Source of the DNA: Candidatus Coliplasma caballi
GTDB lineage: Bacteria; Bacillota; Clostridia; Oscillospirales; CAG-382
Length of the DNA stretch: 10,934 nucleotides
Assembly: GCA_018065365.1 (NCBI GenBank)
Contig: JAGHTH010000220.1
Location: 1 to 10,934 of the forward strand
Direction: 5' to 3'
Part shown: positions 4,553-10,934 of the stretch, one piece after another
How the letters are laid out: each line of letters opens with the position of its first letter
How positions within the stretch are numbered: position 1 is the stretch's first letter
Translations under genes and position numbers: made by a program
Notes under the pieces: model-generated
Database searches by the model: none
What the model saw: the letters and a program-made list of their open reading frames with translations, nothing else
Told to the model about the DNA's origin: nothing

Positions 4553-6568
4553 TCATTCCGTGATGATCCACGAAACCGAAAGCGCGCCCAGCGTAACGGT
4601 CGCCTTTCCGTGCGCAAAGACCACATCCGACGCCAACTCCCCGCGCGGCGCGTACACCCCGTCGGGCAGGTCGCCCGTCTCCACGGTTACGGTCGTCGGA
4701 CGGCTCGACGCGTTGATCAGAAACAGCAGTTTTTTTCCGTCTTTCCGCTCCCAAAGTTCCGAGAACGTCGCCGTGTGTTCCAGAACGCCGCCGTACGCTT
4801 CCTCCAGAATTTTGGTCGTGCGCAAATGCGTTTTGTCGATCAGCTTCGGGCTGCGAAGCAGTTTCCCGTCGTACAAAAACGAGCCGATCTCCTCCCTGCA
4901 TTTCACGAGCTTGCCGTAAAAATTTTTGTGCCGGTACGCGCGATAAACTTCCGGCTTGATCCAGCCCATCTGTTCGCCGAACGTCAGCGACTGCGCCGCG
5001 ATCATATCCTTTGCTTTCGTGTCGCCCGCGTAATCGTAAGACCGCCCGAACACCGCGACGTACCCGTTGTACACCGCCATAAACGCCGGGACCTGATCGT
5101 TCTTGATCCAGATCCACGACAGATAGCCCTGAATATCTTTCATGTACGGATCGGACGTGCATTCCGTGGTCAGAACGCTTTCTTCGGGCATCACGCGGCG
5201 CGCGTGTCCGAGCAGATCGCGGTAACTTTCCACCCACCAGCTTCCGCCGCCCGCGCGGTGTCTGTGCCGCTTATCCTCGCAGGGATAGGGCTGCGCCGCG
5301 CCGATCTGGTCGATGTAAACGCCGTCCACACCGAAATCACGAAACAGCGTCCCGATGATCTCGGTCATTTTTTCCTGCCACAGCGCCGAGGAAGGACACA
5401 TGATCGCAAGGTCGATCTTGCTGGTCGGGTAAGATTCCAAAAAAAGGTTGTCCCCCGCCGACTTGGTACACCACGGCTTCGCGAGCGCAGTAAACTGCCA
5501 ATCCTCTTTGCCTCTGTCGTGGGTGTCCCACAGCCGCCCGTTGATGTAGGGCATCACGCGGATGCCGTACTCCCGCAACCGCTTCATGCCGACCGCAAAC
5601 GCGTCTTTCGCGGGGAAATAATGCGGGTAATTCGTATCGTACGGGATCTGAAACCAATCGTACAGATGCACCGGGCTCGGCTTTTTCAGCCCGAGCGCAC
5701 GGTCGGCGTCCGTCAGTTCTTTCGCAAACGACGTGTCCCACGTCATCCGTTTTCTCCACCAATGCGGGTTGGTGCGGAGCCATTCCGGCGTGTCGGCGCG
5801 CTTGCCGTCCTTCATGACCGGCTTCCAATCCGCCTGCGTCTCAAAGAATTCCTTATAAAGCAGCGCCGCGTCGTACCAATCGCCGTCGTAAAGCCGCCAG
5901 ACCGCGCTTCCCGCGAGCGTCTGCCCGTTCTTTGCCCGGTCGATCCCGGTCAGCGGCATCGTCGCGCCGAGCGAAACGGTCTTTCCGTCGGAACGGTAGC
6001 GCAACTTTTTATACGCCGGCGCGGGATCGTGCAGACCGTAGTAAATTCCTCTGCCCGCGCGCTCGTTCCACACCGCCATGTATTCCATCGACGCCCCGTA
6101 GGACGGGTAATTCTGCCTGGTTTCAAACGGTTTTTCCGCCTTGTAAACCTCGCCGCACCCGTACGGGAAGAACACCTTGACGTTTCTCTTCGCGTCCGCG
6201 GGCAGCGCCGGGTATTCGCACTCGTACAGCGAGAACGTTTCGTTTTCCGAGGCAAGAGAAACCGTCCACAAGACCGCGTTCTCGCCCGCTTCGGCGGTCA
6301 AAATCACGCGCACGCCCTGCTTTTCCAGCGCAAACGTCGAAACGCACCCGCACTTCGACGCGTAAACGCGCTCCCAACCGTCCGACGACGAAAACACCGT
6401 CTTGTTTTCGGGGTTTTTCAGTTCCCGAACGGTCAGCGAAAACAGTTCCGCATTCCCGGAAAACATCCGCTTTCCCGTTTTTCCGTCGCGAACGCCGCAG
6501 ACGGTCAGCCCGTGTTCTCCGCACGAGAGCCGTATTTGCAATTCGCCCGCTTTGATCGTATGGATCAT
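4553..6568 (-). CDS. DUF6259-like TIM-barrel glycoside hydrolase
   Basis: The product has 671 residues and no signal peptide, so it is probably cytoplasmic. An N-terminal beta-sandwich (~1-255) has the super-sandwich look of GH36-like enzymes. A TIM barrel (~260-540) includes PHWWRKRMTWDT, VHLYDWFQIPYDTNYPHYFP, GIRVMPYINGRLWD, GVDGVYIDQIGAAQP (413-427) and a His/Gly-rich segment, RHRHRAGGGSWW. The C-terminal ~80 residues form a beta domain. Asp420 (VYIDQ) and Glu469 (LTTECTSDP) sit where clan GH-D-like enzymes keep nucleophile and acid/base, so they are the best catalytic candidates. The overall pattern matches what I know of DUF6259 proteins, whose substrates are mostly unknown. The start ATG 6568 (GGGTGA four bases upstream) was chosen because homology begins there; the frame is open to 6781 inside comF. 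It lies 46 bases after comF in a mostly housekeeping block. Confidence 0.83.
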   Translation of the reverse strand: MIHTIKAGELQIRLSCGEHGLTVCGVRDGKTGKRMFSGNAELFSLTVRELKNPENKTVFSSSDGWERVYASKCGCVSTFALEKQGVRVILTAEAGENAVLWTVSLASENETFSLYECEYPALPADAKRNVKVFFPYGCGEVYKAEKPFETRQNYPSYGASMEYMAVWNERAGRGIYYGLHDPAPAYKKLRYRSDGKTVSLGATMPLTGIDRAKNGQTLAGSAVWRLYDGDWYDAALLYKEFFETQADWKPVMKDGKRADTPEWLRTNPHWWRKRMTWDTSFAKELTDADRALGLKKPSPVHLYDWFQIPYDTNYPHYFPAKDAFAVGMKRLREYGIRVMPYINGRLWDTHDRGKEDWQFTALAKPWCTKSAGDNLFLESYPTSKIDLAIMCPSSALWQEKMTEIIGTLFRDFGVDGVYIDQIGAAQPYPCEDKRHRHRAGGGSWWVESYRDLLGHARRVMPEESVLTTECTSDPYMKDIQGYLSWIWIKNDQVPAFMAVYNGYVAVFGRSYDYAGDTKAKDMIAAQSLTFGEQMGWIKPEVYRAYRHKNFYGKLVKCREEIGSFLYDGKLLRSPKLIDKTHLRTTKILEEAYGGVLEHTATFSELWERKDGKKLLFLINASSRPTTVTVETGDLPDGVYAPRGELASDVVFAHGKATVTLGALSVSWIITE

Positions 6569-6614
6569 GATTTCACCCGCTTTTCTTTGTTGTTTTTCGA
6601 TTCCCGACGTGCTT

Positions 6615-7280
6615 TTATCGGTAATTTTCCTGCGTCTTGCACATCGCCGCGCAGGCGACCGCTTCCGCACCGTGCTCGCGCAACAGCCGGGAAGTTCCCC
6701 GCAGCGTCGCGCCCGTGGTCGAAACGTCGTCCACCAACAGCAGCCGCCGATGGTCGCGCAGTGCCTCGTCCAGCACCGCAAACCGCCCGCGCACCAGCTT
6801 TTCCCGCTGCGACGCGGACAAAAATTTCTGAATGATCACGCCGCGGCACTCCAACGTCGCCACGACGGGAAGCCCGAGCGCCTCGGCAACGGCGTGCGCC
6901 AGCAATTCCGCGTGGTCGCTCCCGTGTACCTTACGCGCCGCGGGATCGCGCGGAACAAACGTAACCGCGTCGTACCTGCCCGTGCATTTTTTCGCAAGTT
7001 CCGTCCCGAGAAATTCCACCTCGTAATCGCGCGGATCGTTCTTGAGCCGGTTGATGTACGTCCGCGCCGTCGGGCAGTCGTACCAGAACAGGAATTTCAG
7101 CCACTTGTTCCCGGAACACTCGCAGTCGGAAGCGGGGTTGCCGCACTTTCTGCAAGGGTACGCGTATAACTTTTCGATCTTCCCCGTGCAATGCGGGCAG
7201 AACGTCTGCCCTTCCTCCAGCCACACGCGCTTGCGGCAAAGCCGGCAGGGCTTTCCGGGGACCATCCGCAATTCACTCAT
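6615..7280 (-). CDS. ComF-family phosphoribosyltransferase-like protein
   Basis: The 221-residue protein matches the ComF family, which is required for DNA uptake during transformation in competent bacteria and interacts with the uptake and processing machinery in the cytoplasm. Zinc-binding cysteine pairs are visible at CRLC (12-15), CPHC (28-31), CRKC (43-46) and CEC (53-55). The C-terminal PRTase domain carries the PRPP loop LLVDDVSTTGATL (181-193). The start ATG is three bases after the recD2 stop. Its ribosome site, GGGGGAT, overlaps the end of recD2, so translational coupling is likely. The helicase-ComF pairing fits a role in processing incoming single strands, but no other competence gene is in the window. 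Confidence 0.92.
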   Translation of the reverse strand: MSELRMVPGKPCRLCRKRVWLEEGQTFCPHCTGKIEKLYAYPCRKCGNPASDCECSGNKWLKFLFWYDCPTARTYINRLKNDPRDYEVEFLGTELAKKCTGRYDAVTFVPRDPAARKVHGSDHAELLAHAVAEALGLPVVATLECRGVIIQKFLSASQREKLVRGRFAVLDEALRDHRRLLLVDDVSTTGATLRGTSRLLREHGAEAVACAAMCKTQENYR

Positions 7281-7283
7281 CGT

Positions 7284-9533
7284 TTATCCCCCGAGCAGCG
7301 TTTTCAGCTCGGTCAACCGTACCGGCCGGCTGTCGTTCCCGGTCATCCGCTCGGGAAGCCGCGGGTCGCCGACCATGCAGACCAATTCCTTTGCCCGCGT
7401 AACCGCCGTATAAAGCAGGTTGCGCGTCTGCATCTGCGGAACGGTGTTGAACGACGGGATCACGACCATACGGTACTCGCTGCCCTGGCTCTTGTGCGTC
7501 GTGATCGCGTAGGCAAGCTCCAGATCTTCCAACAGCGAATAATCGTAATCGCAGATGCGCCCGTCAAAATCGACCTTGATGTACTCGCCCTGCTTGTTGA
7601 TCAGCAGAATTCTGCCGATGTCGCCATTGAAAATGCCCGAGCCCTCCTGCCCGTCGCGCTCCCAGACCAGATCGTAATTGTTCCGCACCTGCATGACCTT
7701 ATCGCCCTCGCGGAACAGCTTGTTCCCGACCTTTTTCTCGCGTTTGTCGAGGTCGGCGGGGTTCAGCGCTTCCTGCAGCGCCGGGTTGAGTTCTTTCGTC
7801 CCCAACACCCCGATCCGCGTCCAGCAGACCACCTGCAGATCCTCCATCGGATCGATCCCGTACCGCGCGGGCAACCGCGTTTTGCAAAGTTCCAGCACGG
7901 TCTCCCGGATCGCGTCCGCGCCGTGCCGTTCCAGAAAGAAGAAGTCGTTGTTCCGCACGTTCAGAAGCGGCATCTCGCCGCGGTTGATCCGGTGCGCGTT
8001 CACAATGATCAAACTCTGCTCTGCCTGCCGGAAAATGTGCTGCAATCGCACCACCGCAAACCGATCCGACGCGATCAGATCGTTCAGGCAGTTCCCCGGT
8101 CCCACCGGCGGCAGCTGGTCCACGTCGCCGATCAGCACCAGCGACGTTCCGGGCTTGACCGCCCGCAGCAGCGCCGACATCAGCAGCGTATCGACCATAC
8201 TCGTCTCGTCAATGATCAGCACCTTATACGGCAGCGGATCGTCCTCGTTTTTCGCAAACCGCAGCCCTTTTCCGTCCGCGTAGCCCGCCTCTAACAGCCG
8301 GTGGATCGTCTTGGCTTCCTTGCCCGACGCCTCGCTCATACGCTTCGCCGCCCTGCCCGTCGGTGCCGCCAACGCGCAGGAAATTTTCAATTCGTCCAAA
8401 ATCTGTAAAATCGCCTTGATGACGGTCGTTTTTCCCGTTCCGGGCCCGCCCGTTACGATCGTAACCCCTTTCGTAACCGCCGAAACGATCGCCTCTTTCT
8501 GCTCGTCCGCGTACTCGATGCCGTTCTCCTTTTCCAGCCCGACGATCCGCGCCTCCGCCCCGACCAGCGGCAGCGGCGGCTTTTCACTCGCGAGCAGCAG
8601 CATCTTTTTCGCGATCAGATGTTCCGCCTCGTAAAGTTCCTTTGTCGCGTAATAAGTCGTGCTTTCGTCTTTCGACGGGAACACGTCCTTCCGCAGCGTC
8701 ATCTCCGAAAGCGTCCGTTTGACCGTTTCGGGCGCGACGGAAAGCAGCCCGACGGCGTTGCGCACCAGCATTTCTTCCGGCATTCTGCAATACCCGAGCT
8801 GGTACGACGCGGCGTTCAGCAAATGCAAAATCCCCGCCGCGATGCGCTCCTCGGCGTCTTTTTCGATCCCGAGCGTTTCGGCGTACGCGTCCGCGCGTTC
8901 AAACCCGATGCCGTCGATCTCGGCGCACAGCCGATACGGGTTGCGCTCGACCAACTCGATCGCGGCGTTTCCGTACCGCTTATAGATCCGCACCGCCGTT
9001 GACGTGCCGAACACCTGCCCGAAATGCATCACGACCGTCCGCATTCCGAACTGTTCCTCGTACGCGTCGTGGATCGCGTCCGCTTTCTTCGGCGAGATGC
9101 CCTTGATATCGCAGAGCCAACGCGGATGGTGCTCGATCACGTCGAGCGTTTCCGGTCCGTACGCCTCAATGATCCGCTGCGCCAACACCGGCCCGATACC
9201 CTTGAGCGTTCCCGACGACAGATATTTGAAGATCGCCTCCGCGCTCGTCGGCATCTCTTTTTCAAAATATTCCACCTTGAACTGCCGACCGTACGTCGGA
9301 TGCACCGTCCAGACGCCGCGCACCTTGACCGTGTCGCCCGCGCCCACCGTCGGCATCGTCCCGACCAGCGTGATCGGCTCGCCCATGCAGTTCAGAACGC
9401 AGACGGAATACCCGTTGTCCTCGTTGCAGAACACCACTTCGTCGATCGAGCCCTGCAAAAACGTGCCTTCTTTCCGCCCGTCTCTGCCGCGTTCTTCCAA
9501 TTCACTCGCCGGAAATAACTCCTGCTGCGCCAC
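7284..9533 (-). CDS. recD2: RecD2-type 5'-3' DNA helicase (SF1B)
   Basis: The 749-residue helicase is of the RecD2/YrrC family, which unwinds DNA 5'-3' without RecBC and acts in repair and replication-fork maintenance. An N-terminal OB-like domain (~20-100, GSIDEVVFCNEDNGYSV) is followed by helix-hairpin-helix motifs (LKGIGPVLAQRI ~110, IKGISPKKADAI ~143, IDGIGFERADAYA ~206). The helicase motifs are GGPGTGKTT (362-370, Walker A), APTGRAAKRM (390-399), DETSMVD (442-448, Walker B), GDVDQLPPVG (469-478), and near the end YAITTHKSQGSEY and YTAVTRAKELV. I place the start at GTG 9533-9531 because GAAAGGAGG lies eight bases upstream. The longer frame (ATG 9620) begins inside the promoter spacer, and ATG 9587 has no ribosome site. 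It is the first gene of the block. Confidence 0.95.
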   Translation of the reverse strand: MAQQELFPASELEERGRDGRKEGTFLQGSIDEVVFCNEDNGYSVCVLNCMGEPITLVGTMPTVGAGDTVKVRGVWTVHPTYGRQFKVEYFEKEMPTSAEAIFKYLSSGTLKGIGPVLAQRIIEAYGPETLDVIEHHPRWLCDIKGISPKKADAIHDAYEEQFGMRTVVMHFGQVFGTSTAVRIYKRYGNAAIELVERNPYRLCAEIDGIGFERADAYAETLGIEKDAEERIAAGILHLLNAASYQLGYCRMPEEMLVRNAVGLLSVAPETVKRTLSEMTLRKDVFPSKDESTTYYATKELYEAEHLIAKKMLLLASEKPPLPLVGAEARIVGLEKENGIEYADEQKEAIVSAVTKGVTIVTGGPGTGKTTVIKAILQILDELKISCALAAPTGRAAKRMSEASGKEAKTIHRLLEAGYADGKGLRFAKNEDDPLPYKVLIIDETSMVDTLLMSALLRAVKPGTSLVLIGDVDQLPPVGPGNCLNDLIASDRFAVVRLQHIFRQAEQSLIIVNAHRINRGEMPLLNVRNNDFFFLERHGADAIRETVLELCKTRLPARYGIDPMEDLQVVCWTRIGVLGTKELNPALQEALNPADLDKREKKVGNKLFREGDKVMQVRNNYDLVWERDGQEGSGIFNGDIGRILLINKQGEYIKVDFDGRICDYDYSLLEDLELAYAITTHKSQGSEYRMVVIPSFNTVPQMQTRNLLYTAVTRAKELVCMVGDPRLPERMTGNDSRPVRLTELKTLLGG

Positions 9534-9540
9534 CGTCCGC

Positions 9541-9550
9541 GCCTCCTTTC
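9541..9550 (-). promoter_or_regulatory. ribosome binding site that fixes the recD2 start
   Basis: On the minus strand GAAAGGAGGC (9550-9541) lies eight bases before the GTG at 9533-9531. It is the only strong site in the leader. The ATG at 9587 is preceded only by an A/T-rich stretch without a purine box. Confidence 0.8.
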
Positions 9551-9608
9551 CTGCCGCTTTTGGCCCCTTTTTGTTGCCATTTTGCATTTTAACCCATTTT
9601 ATTTTGTT

Positions 9609-9637
9609 ATTATACCGCATCCCGCCTCGAAAATCAA
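9609..9637 (-). promoter_or_regulatory. promoter of the recD2-comF-prmA gene block
   Basis: On the minus strand the -35 TTGATT (9637-9632) and the consensus -10 TATAAT (9614-9609) are 17 bases apart. Transcription would start near 9602, giving a ~70-base leader to the recD2 GTG. No comparable promoter is visible in the short gaps between the next five genes, so it may drive all six. Confidence 0.8.
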
Positions 9638-9758
9638 GCCCGAAAGTGTGAATTTTTGGATGCGTTTGTTTTTTCGGATCTTTTCGTGGGGGACTTTTTT
9701 GGCAAAAAAAGCAGCCGCATTTTAGGGCGTGCGAATTAGGGAGAGAGGGGCCGGGGGA

Positions 9759-9814
9759 TCGGCCGATTTCGTATCGTCGGCGTACTTGTGTACGATAGAG
9801 ACGAAATCGACCGA
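9759..9814. repeat. inner palindromic hairpin of the folded element
   Basis: TCGGCCGATTTCGT (9759-9772) pairs with ACGAAATCGACCGA (9801-9814) with a single mismatch. It encloses CGTAC-TTGT-GTACG (9781-9794), a perfect small hairpin. ATCGGCCGAT (9758-9767) is itself a palindrome, so the left arm could also form a cruciform or alternative fold. Confidence 0.75.
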
Positions 9815-9819
9815 AGACA

Positions 9820-9850
9820 ATAAAAGCGAGGATCTGCTCCTCGCTTTTAT
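9820..9850 (-). terminator. terminator after the dockerin gene (bidirectional)
   Basis: ATAAAAGCGAGGA (9820-9832) is the exact complement of TCCTCGCTTTTAT (9838-9850), a 13-bp stem with a 5-base loop, with U-rich ends on both strands. It lies about 137 bases beyond the dockerin gene stop and is the most typical terminator downstream of that gene. It may equally belong to the larger folded element. Confidence 0.75.
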
Positions 9851-9986
9851 ATTAATATGCTTTTGATTGATTCAAAAACAGCATTTTCATTTCTGAAAAA
9901 CTGTTTTTATTATCTTCTTGTCGTTCCCCCGGTCAAAAAATCCCTAAGACGCACGCCCTTTCTGTGGCTGCTTCTCAAAAAGCGTT

Positions 9987-10934
9987 TTACTGAATCACAT
10001 AAGTCCCCAGCACGTGTGCCTTGACCATTTGATAGTCGAACGCGTCCGCGCATCCGTCGTGGTTGACATCCATCGCTTCTTTCTGCTCGTTCGTAACGTC
10101 CTTGAACGTTCCCAGCACGAACGCTTTGAGCATCCGATAGTCAAACGCGTCGATCGCACCGTCGCCGTTGATATCGCCATACGTAACCGCAGGAATAGGA
10201 TCGGTGTACGAATCGACATACGAATCGTGGCAGTGCGAACAGGTGTGCGTCGTATAGCCGCGTTCGGTTTCAGTCGGCGGCGTCACGACAGAAACGTAGT
10301 TGTGTCCGAGTTTGGTGCCCTGCTTCTCGACGCTGTTCTTTTCGGTGAACTGCTGTTCAAACGCACCGTTTTGGAAGGTCACTTCGTAGTGGCCTTTTTC
10401 GTTTTCCGTACAGGTTGCATTGGTGTCTTTGACATAGACCGCAGTCGCCGTCTCAATAACAGGGTGGCTCGAATCGTTCAGGCAGACCATCGTTGCAGTG
10501 CACTCGTCACCGTTCCACTTGTAGGTGGGCTTGTCGTAGTTGTGTCCGAGTTTGGAATCAACATCTGCGATCGTATCGGTTTCTTCGCAACCGGCATGAT
10601 CACAATGAGCAGTCTTTGTGCCGTCAGCAGTACAGGTCGCGTTGTTGTCGCTGACGTAGTTCGTGAAGCTGTGCCCGATTTTTGTTTCCGGCACTTCTAC
10701 GCTATTCTTTGCGGTCGATTGCTTTGCAAAAGCAGGATTTGTAAAGGTCGCTTCGTAATGCCCTTTTTCGTTTTCTTCGCAAGTAGCGTCGGTGTCTTTG
10801 ACGTAGATGCCCTTGACGGTTTCGGTTTCGATGTGCGAATCATCGTGCGAGCAAACGCGAGTTGCAGTGCACTGATCGCCGTTCCAAACATAGGTCGGAG
10901 TACCGTAATCATGACCTAACTTGGATCCGGGATC
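9987..10934 (-). CDS. secreted cysteine-rich repeat protein with C-terminal type I dockerin (partial)
   Basis: 315 residues are visible. The frame has no stop up to the window edge, so the N-terminus is missing. The visible part has two 80-residue repeats, separated by a 43-residue Cys-rich module (NATCTADGTKTAHC, CEETDTI), and a module with THTCSHCHDSY. It ends in a type I dockerin. Its two calcium-loop helices are DINGDGAIDAFDYRMLKAFVLG-like and DVNHDGCADAFDYQMVKAHVLG-like, with Asp/Asn/Asp/Asp/Asp at loop positions 1, 3, 5, 9 and 12 in both, and Ala-Phe at positions 10-11. Dockerins bind cohesins on scaffoldins or on the cell surface, so the protein is expected to be exported and docked outside the cell. 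Its catalytic or adhesive part, if any, lies upstream. The GTG at 10694 is not a start, because the repeats continue through it. Confidence 0.88.
   Translation of the reverse strand, partial: DPGSKLGHDYGTPTYVWNGDQCTATRVCSHDDSHIETETVKGIYVKDTDATCEENEKGHYEATFTNPAFAKQSTAKNSVEVPETKIGHSFTNYVSDNNATCTADGTKTAHCDHAGCEETDTIADVDSKLGHNYDKPTYKWNGDECTATMVCLNDSSHPVIETATAVYVKDTNATCTENEKGHYEVTFQNGAFEQQFTEKNSVEKQGTKLGHNYVSVVTPPTETERGYTTHTCSHCHDSYVDSYTDPIPAVTYGDINGDGAIDAFDYRMLKAFVLGTFKDVTNEQKEAMDVNHDGCADAFDYQMVKAHVLGTYVIQ
10314..10922 (-). repeat. two 80-codon repeats in the dockerin protein
   Basis: Copy 1 (10922-10683) and copy 2 (10553-10314) each encode 80 residues and align without gaps, with 52 of 80 residues identical by my count. 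They share KLGH, WNGD, CTAT, VKDT, ATC, ENEKGHYE and KNSVE. A 129-base unrelated Cys-rich module separates them, and a third KLGHNY begins at 10313 but then diverges. The conserved Cys pair (CTATxVC) and ATC suggest a disulfide or metal-stabilised extracellular fold. Confidence 0.85.

Larger units (their letters stand above)
9711..9971. repeat. large folded intergenic element with nested inverted repeats
   Basis: The two flanks of this ~260-base segment match in order as complements: GCAGCC (9711-9716) with GGCTGC (9966-9971), AGGGCGTGCG (9724-9733) with CGCACGCCCT (9950-9959), TTAGGGA (9736-9742) with TCCCTAA (9941-9947), and CCGGGGG (9751-9757) with CCCCCGG (9926-9932). The bases between successive arms are similar in length on the two sides. 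Inside are a 14-bp stem (9759-9814), a terminator-like hairpin (9820-9850) and AAAAACAG/CTGTTTTT (9875-9882 with 9901-9908). There is no reading frame of note. It could be a miniature inverted-repeat mobile element or a structured RNA. No clear target duplication is visible. The remaining DNA at 9638-9710 is AT-rich and shows nothing else. Confidence 0.7.

Noticed and set aside
4516..4626. N-terminal extension of the yqeG-type gene to ATG 4626
   Set aside because: It overlaps the glycosidase gene by 74 bases, encodes unrelated basic residues and has no suitable ribosome site. The family start fits ATG 4515.
4502..6835. Very long + strand frame (777 codons) opposite the glycosidase gene
   Set aside because: It is rich in Arg/Pro/His with no domain pattern, and it mirrors codon bias of the GC-rich minus-strand gene. 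The opposite frame has clear enzyme motifs.
7191..8294. + strand frame of 367 codons opposite recD2
   Set aside because: It is an Arg/His/Gln-rich shadow of the recD2 frame, with no ribosome site or recognisable fold.
9987..10694. GTG at 10694 as the start of the dockerin protein
   Set aside because: The same frame continues without a stop to the window edge and encodes another copy of the 80-residue repeat, so the gene is simply cut by the window.
10314..10922. Repeats here as a possible CRISPR or DNA tandem array
   Set aside because: The similarity is at protein level within an open frame, with 240-base units and a 129-base separator. There are no short identical direct repeats with spacers.

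Overview
The window looks like chromosomal DNA from an anaerobic, gut- or rumen-type member of the Firmicutes, class Clostridia (my inference). It carries strong TTGACA/TATAAT promoters and AGGAGG-type ribosome binding sites. It also has a YqeG-type HAD phosphatase, a RecD2 and ComF pair, and a secreted cysteine-rich protein ending in a type I dockerin. Base composition varies: the first ~680 bases are AT-rich, while the minus-strand cluster from ~2.1 to 9.6 kb is clearly GC-rich.

Left region (1-680). There is no conventional gene here, but I find a compact, unannotated locus with the architecture of a type I toxin-antitoxin system. A 35-codon membrane peptide gene lies on the minus strand (244-351) with its own promoter at 457-485. 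A convergent promoter at 132-160 drives a short RNA that ends in a strong terminator at 210-255, and this RNA is antisense to the 3' end of the peptide mRNA. The two promoter-leader units are inverted copies of each other, so the peptide mRNA can pair its own 5' and 3' ends, and both RNAs share 5' sequence. This is the main finding.

684-1724 (+) encodes a zinc-ribbon, single-pass membrane protein with a very acidic external domain. It is followed by a T-rich convergent intergenic region (1776-2111) with several terminator-like hairpins.

2112-9637 (-) is a six-gene co-directional block that may be one transcript from a very good promoter at 9609-9637. The order is recD2, comF, a DUF6259-like TIM-barrel glycosidase, a yqeG-type HAD phosphatase, an endonuclease-IV-like TIM-barrel protein and prmA. 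RecD2 (5'-3' helicase), ComF (competence-linked phosphoribosyltransferase fold) and the endonuclease-IV-like protein share a DNA-processing theme. The glycosidase and prmA do not fit that theme.

9638-9986 is a non-coding, highly folded stretch. Long nested inverted repeats (9711-9757 with 9926-9971) enclose three more hairpins. It may be a miniature mobile element or a structured RNA. It also supplies the terminator for the last gene.

9987-10934 (-) is the C-terminal part of a secreted repeat protein with a dockerin; its start lies beyond the right edge of the window.
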